Part shown: positions 21,531-33,013 of the stretch, piece after piece
Numbering within the stretch: position 1 is the first letter of the stretch
Layout of the letters: every line of letters begins with the position of its first letter
Assembly: GCF_905171775.1 (NCBI RefSeq)
Contig: NC_053501.1
Span: 69,677,316 to 69,741,315 of the forward strand
Origin: Rana temporaria
Lineage: Eukaryota; Chordata; Amphibia; Anura; Ranidae
DNA: 64,000 nt
Reading direction: 5' to 3'
The notes under the pieces: model-generated
What the model was told of the DNA's origin: nothing
The model's input: only the letters and a program-made list of their open reading frames with translations
The model's database searches: none
Program-made: the position numbers and the translations under genes

Positions 21531-23923
21531 CAGGCCCGGACTGGGACAAAAAATAGGCCCGGGCATTTTTAGACTGAGCAGCCCGGTCACTGGGGGGGGG
21601 GGGGGGGTGTCGACATTCATGGGGGTGGCTGGTGTCGGTTCTCCACACTGTAATGGGCAGGGACACAGTGATATAAAGGGGACTGCACTGCAAAGGGGCC
21701 CTGCTATGATTACATTGCCCCTTTACAGTGCAGTCCCATTTTTATCACAGTGTCCCAGTCCTATTTTGGCTAGTACTCTTTGTCTCCTATTGTCCCCACA
21801 CTGCCCCGTGACACTGACCTGCTCTCTCTCTGGTGGTGCTGGACAGCATGGCGCTCTCTCTGGTGGTGCGGGTACAGCGTGGCTCTCTCTCTGGTGGTGC
21901 GGATACAGCATGGCTCTCTCTCTGGTGGTGCGTGTACAGCATGGCTCTCTCTGGTGGCGCGGGCACAGCGTGGCTCTCTCTGGTGGCGCAGGCACAGCGT
22001 GGCTCTCTCTGGTGGCGCGGGCACAGCGTGGCACTCTCTGGTGTTGTGCGGGTACAGCATGGCTCTCTCTGGTGGTGAGGGTACATTGTTGCTCTCTCTT
22101 TGGTGGTGCGGGTACAGCGTGGCTCTCTTTGGTGGTGAGGGTACATTGTTGCTCTCTCTTTGGTGGTGCGGGTACAGCGTGGCTCTCTCTGGTGGTGCGG
22201 GTACAGCATGGCTCTCTGGTGGCACGGGTACAGCGTGGCTCTTTCTTGTGGCGCAGGTACAGCGTGGCTCTTTCTGGTGGCGCGTGTACAGCGTGGCTCT
22301 CTCTGTTGGCGCGGGTACAGCGTGGCTCTTTCTGGTGGCGCAGGTACAGCGTGGCTCTCTCTGGTTGCGTCGATACAGCATGGCTCTCTCTGGTTGCGTC
22401 GATACAGCATGGCTCTCTCTGGTGGTGAGGGTACATTGTTGCTCTCTCGTTGGTGGTGCGGGTACAGCGTGGCTCTCTCTGGTGGTGAGGGTACATTGTT
22501 GCTCTCTCTTTGGTGGTGCGGGTACAGCGTGGCTCTCTCTGGTGGCGCAGGTACAGCGTGGCTCTCTCTGGTGGCGCATGTACAGCGTGGCTCTCTCTGT
22601 TGGCGCGGGTACAGCGTGGCTCTCTCTGTTGGCGCGGGTACAGCGTGGCTCTCTCTGTTGGCGCGGGCAGTGTGGATTTCTCTGGTGGCGCGGGCACAGC
22701 GTGGCTCTCTGGTGGCGTGGGCACAGCGTGGCGCTCTCTGGTGTTGTGCGGGTACAGCGTGGCGCTCTCTGGTGTTGTGTGGGTACAGCGTGTCGCTATC
22801 TGGTGGTGAGGGTACAGCGTGGTGCTCTCTGGTGGTGCAGGTACAGCTTGACGCTCTCTGGTGGTGAGGGTAAAGGGTACAGCGTGGCTCTCTGGTGGCG
22901 TGGGTACAGCGTGGCTCTTTCTGGTGGCGCAGGTACAGCGTGGCTCTCTCTGGTTGCGTCGATACAGTGTGGCTCTCTCTGGTGGCGCGGGCACAGCGTG
23001 GCTCTCTCTGGTGGCGCGGGCGGTGTGGCTCTCCGGTGGCGCAGGCACAGCGTGGCTCTCTGGTGGCGCGGGCACAGCGTGGCGCTCTCTGGTGTTGTGC
23101 GGGTACAGCGTGGCGCTCTCTGGTGTTGTGCGGGCACAGCGTGGCGCTCTCTGGTGTTGTGCGGGTACAGTGTGTTGCTATCTGGTGGTGCGGGTACAGC
23201 ATGTCGCTATCTGGTGGTGCAGGTACAGCTTGGCACTCTCTGGTGGTGAGGGTAAAGTGTGGCACTCTCTGGTGATGCTGGGGCTATTAGTTCCCCCAGC
23301 ACAGTCCTCTTTCTTTTTCTATGTCTCCACTCTCCTGTAGTAGCTGCAGCCTGCTCAGCCTATTTCCTGGTTTTCTCTTTCCCCCCAACAGAGTGCATGC
23401 TGGGGAATGTAGTCTGCTCCCCACTGATAACAACTGGGCCACCTATCTCTGGGACTACATTTCCCATGATGCCCTCTATTTTTCTGTGATTGGTCTCCGC
23501 TGTGGCCAATGGGGAGGGGAGAAGAACGGGCTGGAATGACTTCTCTTTCCATGCTGCCGACATGAGAAGGAGAGGGGGGGGCCAGCGGGGGAAACATTCC
23601 GGACTGCAGCTCTCCCCACCTGTGCGGACGCTCATGGCTGGACGAGGAGGAGTGGAGAGCGGAACTGTCAGCGCGGCTCTGAGGCTGGGCTGTGTGTGAG
23701 AGAGACACACAGCCCAGCCCATGCAGCCGCTAGTTCCGCCAGAGATGACAGGTATGGCCGCATAGCGGTAGGCGAGCGGCAGCCGCGGCCTGTGTTAACC
23801 CTGTCCAGGCCGCGGTCGTCGCTTAACTCCCGCTGTGCGGCTTGATCAGCAGCATGTCACAGAGCGGGTGGCCGCAGCCCACCGGGCATTTGCCCGGTCT
23901 GCCCTATGGCCAGTCCGGGCCTG
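21531..23923. mobile_element. Non-autonomous hAT, 2.4 kb, with 29-bp minisatellite
   Basis: It begins CAGGCCCGGACTGG, ends CCAGTCCGGGCCTG and is flanked by an exact 8-bp duplication gtccctgc (21523-21530, 23924-23931). Outside it the host reads 'agaacagtccctgcacaaaa', matching the uninterrupted relative at about 54360 ('agaactgtctctgcacaaaa'). Confidence 0.9.
21825..23280. repeat. 29-bp minisatellite within hAT
   Basis: About 50 copies of a unit containing 'ggtggtgcgggtacagcgtg' and 'gctctctct', with variants (ggcgcg, gttgcgtcgata, gtgttgtgcg) in ordered blocks. Open frames of up to about 490 residues on both strands are by-products. Confidence 0.95.
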
Positions 23924-25074
23924 GTCCCTGCACAAAATGACATTTCTAAAGGAAAAAAAGACATTTAAAATTACTCGCGGCTATAATGAACTGCCGGGTC
24001 CCACAATACAGATAAAAGTCTTTGAAAAAAATGGCATAGGTCCCCCCCCCCCAGTCCATTAGCAGGCCCTTTGGATCTGGTATGAAACTTAAGGGGAGCC
24101 CCGAACAAAAAAAAAGGGCGTGGGGTCCCCCCAAATTCCATACCAGGCCCTTCAGATCTGCTATGGATATTAAGGGGAATGCTGCGCAAAATAAAAAAAA
24201 TGGAGTAGGGTCCCCCTCAAAATCCATACCAGACCCTTCAGGTCTGGTATGGATTTAAAGGGGAACCCCGCAGCAAAATAAAAAAAAATGGCGTAGGGGT
24301 CCCCCCAAAAATCAATACCAGACCCTTATCCGAGCATGCAACCTGCCAGGCCTCAGGAAAATAGGGGGACGGGACGAGAGAGCGCCCCCCTCCAGAACTG
24401 TACCAGGCCACATGCCCTCAACTTGGGGAGGATGCTTTGGGGACAAGGGCCTCATCCCCACAACCCTTGCCCGGTGGGGGTCTGCGGGTGGGGGGCTAAT
24501 CGGAATCTGGAAGCCCCTTTTAACAAGGGCATCCCCCCTCTTTTCCTGCGGCCTGCCAGGTTGCCTGCTCGGATAAGGGTCTGTATGGATTTTTGGGGGG
24601 ACCCCTATGCCATTTTTTTTTATTTTGGCGTGGGGTTCCCCTTAAAAATCTATACCAGACCTGAAGGGCCTGGTATAAATTTTGAGAGGGACCCCACGCC
24701 ATTTTTTTTTCATTTGGAGCAGGGTACCCCTTAATATCCATACCAGACCTGATGGGCCTGGTATGGAATTTGGAGGGACCCCCCACACAATTTTTTTGGG
24801 ATTGCAGGACCCGGTCTCCAAACACTTTTTATGACAATAACTTGCAAATAAGCCTTTAAAATGAGCACTTTTGGTTTTTCGTGTTAGTGTCCCATAGGCT
24901 TTAACGGGGTTCCGCGGCTTTCGAATTTACCCCGAACTCAGCATATTGTTTGGTGTTTCAACAGAACACCCGAACAACCAAAGTTTGGCCCAATATACTC
25001 GGGCCAAACCGTTCGCCCCGATATACTCGGGCCGAACCGTTCACCCATCCCTACTGATAATCAGGGCACTGATC

Positions 25075-25275
25075 ATCAGTGCCCTAATTAACAGTGCAGC
25101 CCCATCAGTACCAATCAGTGCCGCATATCAGTCCCACTTTGTCAGTGCTTCCTTATCAGTACCCATCAGTGTCGCCTCATCGGTGCCCATCAGTACAGCC
25201 TCATCAGTGCCAAGTGCAGCTTCATCAGTGCCCATCAGTGCAGCCTATTAGTGACCATCAGTGCAGCCTCATTAC
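25075..25275. repeat. Short 'cagtgcccatcagtgcagcc' array
   Basis: Tandem variants of 'catcagtgcccatcagtg' and 'cagcctcatcagtg' precede an A-rich stretch. The motif resembles the 26000-26640 array. Confidence 0.8.
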
Positions 25276-25975
25276 TGCACATCAGTGAAAAATATAATCT
25301 TTAAAACAGAAACAAAGAAAACTTTTTTTTTTTTAATTCTTGATCTTCTTTTGTTTGTTTAGCCATAAGAAAACTGTGGCGATTAAGTACCACCAAAAAA
25401 AATCTCCATCTGTCTTAAAAAAATGATAACACTTCATATATGTACAGTGTTAAATGACCGTGCAATTGCCATTCAAAGTGCGACAGCTCAGAAAGCTGAA
25501 AATTGGCCTGGGCAGGAAGGGGGTGAAAGTGCCCAGTAATTATTTTTGTAACAATAATATTGTTATATTGTATTTAGACATTTAGACTAGTTCTTTTATT
25601 TGTAGATCAAAGGAATCTCCTTTGTTGTTCCCATAATGTTTCTCAGTAAAATCAAGTTATTAATAAAAATGATTTCCAATTAAAGCGGAACGGAAATGAC
25701 CTAACGTAAGGTGACCAGATCTTTCTAACAAAATCATTTTCTTTTTACTGGCAAATAGTAAACGATTTTATAAGCATATTTTCCTCAAATAATATATGCA
25801 GTGTATGTGGTAGGTGTTTATGGAATGATTGTATGATATATACTGTACGTTATTTCTCACATTTCGTCAATGAGATAAAAAAATATATATTTTAGAATTT
25901 TTTGAGATATGACTTTTAAATGTTACGAAAATAAGATAGAGAAAAAAGTACAGGGCTCAGCAGTGTACTACATAA
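25276..25975. other. Intergenic, repeat-like but unassigned
   Basis: The A-rich stretch with 'aagtaccaccaaaaaaaatc' resembles part of the repeat at 1681-2554 ('aaataccaccaaaagaag'). A T2-like start, 'ttaaagcggaacgg', occurs at about 25680. No gene. Confidence 0.35.
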
Positions 25976-25999
25976 AGAATGCAGGGCTCAGCTGTGCCC

Positions 26000-26640
26000 A
26001 TCTATGCAGCCTCACCAGTGCCCAGCAATGCAGCTTCACCAGTGCCCATCAATGCAGCCTCACCAGCGCCCATCTATGCAGCCTCAGCAGCGCCCAGCAA
26101 TGCAGCCTGACCAATGCCCAGCAATGCAGCATCCCTGGTGCCCAGCAATGCAGCCTCACCAGTGCCCATCAATGTAGCATCACCAGTGCCAAGCGATGCA
26201 GCCTTACCAGTGCCCAGCAATGCTGCCTCCCCAGTGCCCAGCAATGTAGCCTCACCAGTGTCCATCAATGCAGCCTCACCAGTGCCCATCAATGGCAACC
26301 TCACCAGTGCTCATATATGCAGCCTTACCAGTGCCCAGCAATGCAACCTCCCCAGTGCCCATCAATGCAGCCTCACCAATGCCCATCAATGCAGCCTCAC
26401 CAATGCCCATCAATGCAGCCTCGCCAGTACCTACTAATGCAGCATCATCAGTGCCAAATGCAGCCTCCCAGTGCCCAGCAATTCAGCCTCCCCAGTGCCC
26501 AGCAATGCAGCCTTACCAGTGCTCAGCAATGCAGCCTCATCAGTGCCCAACCATGGAGCCTTACCAGTGCTCAGCAATGCAGCCTCACCAGTGCCCAATG
26601 CAGCCTCACCAGTGCCCAATGTAGCCTCACCTGTGCAGGG
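26000..26640. repeat. 24-bp minisatellite
   Basis: About 26 copies of a 24-bp unit (example 'cagcctcaccagtgcccagc' then 'aatg'). Since 24 is a multiple of three, several frames stay open, which explains the 273-residue ORF. Confidence 0.95.
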
Positions 26641-26689
26641 GATCAGAGAGATGAAAGGAAGAGGAGAGCTGGCTGGATCATCACGCAGG

Positions 26690-26890
26690 CCGGCATTGCC
26701 CGCTGTGATAGCTTTAATTTGAAACACTAGGCGCCCGCCGTCACACAAGTCCTGCCTCCTGGATCGGCTCCTACCTATGATAGACAGCACACGTCATTGG
26801 ACAAGTGTGCTGTCGATCAAAGGACCAGGAGGTGGGATTTGTGTGACGGCGGGCACCCGGCAATTCAAATTAAAGCTGTCAAAGTGGGCG
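26690..26890. repeat. Foldback repeat
   Basis: The left arm 'cccgccgtcacacaagtcc' pairs with the right arm 'tttgtgtgacggcgggc', 'cctcctggatcg' roughly with 'gaccaggagg', and 'gctttaatttgaa' with 'ttcaaattaaagc'. Confidence 0.6.
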
Positions 26891-27019
26891 ACGCCGACCT
26901 GATACCCCCCAGTGTGTGGCACCCTGGGCTGACCGCCCCGCCCTCTGCCTCAGCACCCGCCCAAGATCATCCCTGTACCTGCCGGGGGACAAATCCAGGG
27001 ATAGACTGGCTGCTGGGAC

Positions 27020-27555
27020 AGATGTCTGGTCACCGTAAACCTTAAATGCTCCTAATGCCCTTTTGTTTGTGAATATATTTGATTTAATTAATGCATTGGT
27101 ATACAATACTTCACTATGAGAGATTATTCTTCTTTCCTTGGTATGTACAGTATCTATGGTGGTGAGATCGGATTTAGTGAACAATTTTGAAATCATCCTG
27201 TGGCATATTATCTCTATGAGAGGGATCTGAGGCATTGTTGGCTGAGAGGCTAAACAGATTGGAGCCATCCATGGCTTTCTGTATCATCTGTAATGTGAGG
27301 TCTAAACTTCTGATAAGCGGCCTCTTTTTTTCACATGGTGGCTCGTGCACGTTGGGTTTATCAAGAACTCAAGGTGGACTTTTTCAGTTAACATTTAGAC
27401 TTAATTATTATTTAATTGTTAGATTTTGTTTTGCTATTGTGGAATTTTATGTACAGCGCAAAACTAATTTCTTATGAGTTGTTTGGAAATTGGTGTGTAA
27501 TATCAGTGAGTGATATGTGAGTGACTGTCATTATCACATTTTTTTTTCATACACA
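27020..27555. other. Intergenic, no feature seen
   Basis: AT-rich DNA with short ORFs and no recognisable repeat. Confidence 0.5.
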
Positions 27556-27560
27556 CATTG

Positions 27561-27708
27561 GGGTTGATTTACTAAAACTGGCAGTGCAAAATCTGGTGTA
27601 GCTGGTCTTGTTTAATTAAGCTTTGACAAAAAAAACACCTGGAAGTTGATTGGTTTATATGCAGAGCTGCACCAGATTTTGCACTTTCCAGTTTTAATAA
27701 ATTAACCC
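27561..27708. mobile_element. 148-bp MITE
   Basis: The left end GGGTTGATTTACTAAAACTGG and right end CCAGTTTTAATAAATTAACCC are inverted, with ATTG on both sides (27557-27560, 27709-27712). 'gcaaaatctggtg' and 'caccagattttgc' are its subterminal inverted pair. Confidence 0.65.
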
Positions 27709-27802
27709 ATTGATGCTTTGAGGTTTCTCTAGCGCAGGATATAAATATATTCACTTGCCATAAATCTGCCAGGACCCATTATGGCCAATGTTTGACTGCA
27801 AC

Positions 27803-29140
27803 CATGGGCGTCCGCTCCATAGGGCAAGGGGAGTCGTTTGCCCCCCCTGGAATTGCCAGAGAGAACCAGGAGCAGGGCCGCTTTAAGCGGCGACTGCAGT
27901 GCTCCCCTCCTTCTGTCCTCCGGCGCTCATATCATATGTCATGGAGCTGGATCTGTGTGCAAGGTCCCGCCCCCCTAGTTCGGCTCGTCTGATAGTCTTC
28001 TAGTGTTCCGCCTATAACACGAGCTGAACTAGGGGGGCGGGACCTTTGCACACAGACCCAGCTCCGTGACATACGATACGAGCGCCAGAGGACAGAGGAA
28101 GGGGAGCGCTGTTTTATATAGTTTACCAGGCCTGTGCTTTGTTTTTACCAACATCTGTTGCCACAGGTAACACTAGACTATTTTCTGATGTTCTTTTAGC
28201 AAGTCTGGAAACGCAGAGCAAACACAACACAGAGTTGTAGCCCTCGGCATAGTTTCTAGTTGTCCCTTATTTAGAGTGTATGTCCCTCTTCTGGAATCAA
28301 ATCCATTTGTCCCTCATTCCAGAAGGTTCCTCGTTTAGACCTGAAATAAATATACTGTCAATATAGTGTAGTGTTTCAGTCAAGAGGAAGGGGTGCTGTG
28401 TAATTTAAAGGGGTCCAGTGGTGCAGGGTGCTGTGTAATGTAAAGGGGGCCAGTGATGCAGGGTACTGTGTAATGTAAAGGGGTCCAGTGATGCAGGGGG
28501 CTGTGTAATGTAAAGGGGTCCAGTGATGCAGGGTGCTGTGTAATGTAAAGGGGGCCAGTGATGCAGGGTGCTGTGTAATGTAAAGGGGTCCAGTGATGCA
28601 GGGTGCTGTGTAATGTAAAGGGGTCCAGTGATGCAGGGTGCTGTGTAATGTAAAGGGGTCCAGTGATGCAGGGTGCTGTGTAATGTAAAGGGGGCCAGTG
28701 ATGCAGGGTGCTGTGTAATGTAAAGGGGGCCAGTGATGCAGGGTGCTGTGTAATGTAAAGGGGGCCAGTGATGCAGGGTGCTGTGTAATGTAAAGGGGTC
28801 CAGGGTGCTGTGTAATGTAAAGGGGTCCAGGGTGCTGTGTAATGTAAAGGGGTCCAGAGCTGTGGGGTGCTGTGTAATGTAAAGGGGTCCAGGGTGCTGT
28901 GTAATGTAAAGAGGTCCAGAGCTGTGAGGTGCTGTGTAATGTAAAGGGGTCCAGAGGTGCAGTTGTGGAGAGGGGGGTACACAGTAGTGACAAAGAGATA
29001 TTGAAAGATGCAGGAGGCACAGTGGGGTGTTTTTACATTTAAACGTGGGGGGGGGGTGCTTTTAACCCCCGCTAGCAGTCGAAGGGTAAAATGCGACTGT
29101 ATCGCCGCAGCCGAAGCGCCCCCCTCTGCGGATGCCCATG
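27803..29140. mobile_element. Non-autonomous hAT, 1.3 kb, with 35-bp minisatellite
   Basis: The ends are CATGGGCGTCCGC and GCGGATGCCCATG with an exact 8-bp duplication actgcaac (27795-27802, 29141-29148). It is the same family as the 170-bp element at 9584-9753, enlarged by a foldback ('ggtcccgcccccctagttc' against 'gaactaggggggcgggacc') and a minisatellite. Confidence 0.9.
28385..28955. repeat. 35-bp minisatellite within hAT
   Basis: About 16 units of 'gtccagtgatgcagggtgct' plus 'gtgtaatgtaaaggg', with shorter variants lacking 'tgatgca' towards the right end. Minus-strand ORFs here are by-products. Confidence 0.95.
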
Positions 29141-29148
29141 ACTGCAAC

Positions 29149-29720
29149 AGTAGACGAATGGCACCATTTTTTTAAATAGTTTGATCCAAATTATGTTCCC
29201 TTGGGAGGCCCTACAGAGCCTAAAACTGGGCAATGTTTGACTTCTCTTTACATTTATTTTTAGACTTGAAAGCATAAAAGGATTCTGGAAATGATGCGGT
29301 TAAACTGCCTGAATGACTAATAATACTGAATTGTTTATAAGCAGTGAGGCAGGAGAGGACCTATGCAAGAATCTCCGATTTTCAGGGACCAATGATGCCT
29401 GTGTAGGAAGTTAACTATGTCTATGACAGTGAACGTCAAGTACATTCAAAGTAATTGCAGATCCCACTCCTGTGAATCACAGATTTCCTGATTCCTCATG
29501 GGAGCTGATTAAAGCATCTTATCTCTGAATCTTCAAGCAGTAACTAGATTGTGTTAAAAAGAAAATTGGCCATCAAATAGATTAAAGGATACGATCACTT
29601 AAATATATCATTAATCTACCATCTATACCATGTGTACTACGCCAGGTAGGTATTTTCTGCCATTCGCCAAGTGCAGTGATTGTTTGAACAGTTGTAAAAT
29701 GCAGACAGAGAAACAAGTAT
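29149..29720. other. Intergenic, no feature seen
   Basis: No gene or repeat end recognised. Confidence 0.5.
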
Positions 29721-30168
29721 GGGCTCTTTCACACGTCCGTTCCGTTCGTCCGTTTTTTGGACGTCCGTATACGGACCGCAATGCTTTCCTATGGGTTAGC
29801 GTCCGTTAGCGGATGAGCATCCGCTAACGTCCGTTAACATCCGTCTCCGTTAAGCTCCGTTTTTTTGAACGGAAGAAAACCCTATTTTTCTTCCGTCAAA
29901 AAAACGGAACGGACGAAAAACGGACGTTAGCGGACGATCCGTTTACCATCCGATCCGCTAACATCCGTTTTTCATCAAAATATGTAAAAAGCCCCAAAAA
30001 AAAAAAAACGGATGGAAAAACGGATGGAAAAACGGACGTTAACGGACGAAAAACGGATCGGAAACTGATGTAAACGGACGGAAAACGGACGAAAAACGGA
30101 TGAAAAAACGGATCAACTGATGAAAAAAAAAATTATCTAAAAAACTGAGCGGACGTGTGAAAGAGCCC
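29721..30168. mobile_element. Foldback element with GGGCTCTTTCACACG ends
   Basis: The ends GGGCTCTTTCACACGTCCG and CGGACGTGTGAAAGAGCCC are perfect inverted repeats. The interior is made of scrambled 'acggacg', 'cgtccgtt' and 'aaaacgga' motifs. Target duplication not evident. Confidence 0.7.
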
Positions 30169-30315
30169 TTAATGGGAAAAAATTTAGCAATTTCTGTTGG
30201 TGAAACTCTCAATTTTGATTAATGAGCTCCTTAGACAAAAATTTGCAAATATACTTATTTTTTTTATCTTTGGGAAAGGTATTTTACTACAGTATTTCCA
30301 TTTCATGGGTTGAAT

Positions 30316-31265
30316 CAGTGGCGGCTGGTGCTCAAATCTTTTGGGGGGGCGCAAACACATGAAAAAAACCCCCCCATAAATTGCAGCCTCACTGTGCCCA
30401 TCAATTGTCGCCACTATGCCATCAAACGCAGCCACTGTGCCATCAAACGCAGCCACTGTGCCATCAATTGTCACCACTGTGCCATCAAACGCAGCCACTG
30501 TGCCATTAATTGTCGCCACTGTGCCATCAAACGCAGCTACTGTGCCATCAAACGCAGCCACTGTGCCATCAATTGTCGCCACTGTGCCATCAAACGCAGC
30601 CCCTGTGCCATCAATTGAATTGTCGCCACTGTGCAATCAAACACAGACACTGTGCCATCAATTGTCACCAATGTGGCATCAAACGCAGCCCCTGTGCCAT
30701 AAACTGTCGCCACTGTGCCATCAAACGCAGCCACTGTGCCATCAATTGTCGCCACTGTGCCCATCAATTGCCGCCAGTTTGCCCCGTAAAAGGCCGCCAG
30801 TTTGCCCCATAAAATGCCACAAGTTTGCCCCATAAAATGCTGCCAAATTGCCCCAAAATACCGCCAGATTGCCCCAAAGTACCGCCAGATTCCCCTTCCA
30901 CCCGGCACTCACCTTTCCCGGGTCAGCCATCCTCCTCCACGATCCCTTAATGTCTTCTCCCGCCCTCGATGTCGCTTCAGCCAATCAGGCGAGTGGTAAC
31001 CAGACCCGGTGAACCTGATTGGCTGAGACGCGTGTCAGTGTTAACACACCCTGTGCTCCCTCTGGTTAACCATTTGGAAGCCGATTAGAGCCCACAGGCT
31101 GTAATCGGGAAGCCTTCCAAAACACACCCACCGCTGTTATTCAGATGGTCGACGCTCAACAGGGGGCCGACGACCTGAATAGTGCATGAATCTATGTATT
31201 GTTGAGTGACGGTGCAGGAGAGAGGGGGCGGCGCTCCTGCGCCCACTATGGACACACCGCCACTG
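30316..31265. mobile_element. Non-autonomous hAT with 21-bp minisatellite
   Basis: It begins CAGTGGCGGCTGGTG, ends ACACCGCCACTG and has an exact 8-bp duplication ggttgaat (30308-30315, 31266-31273). The left third is a minisatellite and the right third is GC-rich. No transposase. Confidence 0.9.
30385..30770. repeat. 21-bp minisatellite within hAT
   Basis: About 18 units alternating 'gccatcaaacgcagccactgt' with 'gccatcaattgtcgccactgt'. The period is a multiple of three, giving spurious ORFs. Confidence 0.95.
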
Positions 31266-31276
31266 GGTTGAATACA

Positions 31277-31514
31277 GTGTGAGGGAAAACTCCTCTAATT
31301 GTCTGCTGGGAAAAAGCGGCTCCACCATAACCCCTCTAGCGCCACCTGTCGCCCAGGGGTGGAATCAGCACCCCTGAAGCGCAGACTGACCTACAGGACA
31401 GTTCAGGAATGACAGCAGCCCAGAATTTAGCAAATTGTGAATGGGAGTGAAATAACTCTCCCATTCCCCACTAACTTTAGCGTAGTGCCCATACTGAAAG
31501 TAAGGGGCGATACA
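31277..31514 (-). repeat. Truncated 3' LTR
   Basis: Matches the right part of the LTR at 34576-35594 from 'gagggaaaactcc' through 'gcccatactgaaagtaagg', ending 'gcgataca'. The remainder is missing on the left. Confidence 0.7.
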
Positions 31515-31530
31515 TACTCTCCCCACTTGA
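31515..31530 (-). promoter_or_regulatory. Polypurine tract candidate
   Basis: On the minus strand the sequence AAGTGGGGAGAGTA abuts the truncated 3' LTR, the position expected for a plus-strand primer. Confidence 0.5.
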
Positions 31531-32274
31531 AATTACACTGTCCCCAGTGTCCTAAGGCATTCAAGCCTGAATGCCAGCCTGATACCTGCTAACCAGATAG
31601 AAAAGTAGGAAAAGAGAAAACACAATTGTAACATCAATTACAATATTGACATCATTTAAATAACATATGACATACAAACATACACAGCCCTAACTATCTA
31701 GCTGCCCATTCTCCGCAGTGTTGATACTAGGTGGGTCCAGAACCTGCATAGGAAATATAAAAACTTATGCACAATATACATCCTGACATATTGATATCAT
31801 TTTCTATCTATATACAACCTCCAAGGTCAGAATTAAAACTGTACGCTGGGCCCGAGTGCAAAATTTCCCTTCCTCCCAAAGAGTCCTAAGGGTAAGTGCT
31901 TGAGCAATAATTCTCTGTTGCAAGAATATAAAATAAAAAGTAAAATAACTGTATGTACATTTCTGTCCTGCAATGTAAATGTTGCAGAACACTGCCCCTA
32001 GTGGTCAGTGCGCTGGTACTGCGGCAGTCCAGTTCAAGTGCAAAGAAATAGCACCAAAAGGGAAGTGAAAAGGTAAAACAATTATTTTCTTGCTGAATCT
32101 TCCTGTACTGCTGTGGAGAAGTTGGCAAGGTCCCACTCTAACTGACTGAACCCAACCCCTCTGAAGTTCTTCATATAAGCCGTGATATAGATCCGGAGGG
32201 GCCAGGGGGAAAAGGGAAAACTGGGAGAAACAACAAAAGTGGGGGCAAAAACCCTTGTCCAAAACCTCTTCAAA

Positions 32275-32884
32275 GGGGCAGATCCACAAAGCGAGTACGC
32301 CGGCGTACATCTTAGCTGCAATACTTCGGCGTCCGCTGGGTGGAGTTCCAGTCGGTTTCTGCGTCGAGTATGCAAATTCGTTTTTTTTGACGATCCACGA
32401 ACGTACGAGCGGCTGTCGCATTCTTTTACGTCGTCTCTAGTCGGCTTTTTCCGGTGTATAGTTAAAGCTGCTGTTTTGTGGCGTATAGTTAAACCTGCTA
32501 TGTTAAGTATGGCCGTCGTTCCCACGTTTAATTTTACATTTTTTTTTTCGTTTGCGTAAGTCGTCCGTGAATCGTGATGGACGTAATTTACATCCACGTC
32601 AAAACAATGACGTCCTTGCGACGTCATTTAGCGCAATGCACGGCGGGAAATTTAGGGACGGCGCATGCGCAGTTCGTTCGGCACGGGGACGCGCTTCATT
32701 TAAATGAAACACACCCCCCTACTCGCCGATTTGAATTAGGCGCCATTACGCCGCGAGTGATACACCACCCCGCCTTAACTTACGGCGCAAAATCTTCCAG
32801 GATTCAAAACAAAAAAAGTAAGTTACGGCGGCGTAGCGTATCTCAGATACGCTGCGCCGGGGCAGATCTTTGTGGATCTGCCCC
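32275..32884. mobile_element. GGGCCAGAT-family MITE, copy D
   Basis: It begins GGGGCAGATCCACAAAG and ends CTTTGTGGATCTGCCCC. The flanks aaa/aac are a poor 3-bp duplication. The interior shares 'acgccggcgta', 'acgtcctTgcgacgtca' and 'gacggcgcatgcgc' with copies A-C. It interrupts the LTR element's interior. Confidence 0.75.
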
Positions 32885-33013
32885 AACGTGTTTATACCAG
32901 ACAATGCAGACATGCAGCTCACTTATAAAAGCGTAGGTCTGGCAGGATAATGATGGTGCCATCGGCAGTGGGCGTAGTGGTCGAAAACACCTGGTCTTCT
33001 CTTCCAGACGACT

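Larger units (their letters stand above)
21178..25053. mobile_element. Large hAT-type element, split by a second hAT
   Basis: The ends are TAAGGATGGGCCGAAC and GTTCACCCATCCCTA (inverted). The 8-bp duplication ctgataat is exact (21170-21177, 25054-25061). The inner part contains several short hairpins of the type 'accagaccctt...tctggtatgg'. A truncated relative lies at 54105-55520. A second hAT (21531-23923) is inserted in it. No transposase was found. Confidence 0.75.

Noticed and set aside
21723..23275. Open frames up to about 490 codons on both strands
   Set aside because: By-products of the 29-bp minisatellite inside a hAT; the frames shift through every unit and encode only the repeat.
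25909..26730. 273-codon frame rich in Gln, Cys, Ser
   Set aside because: 24-bp minisatellite read-through.
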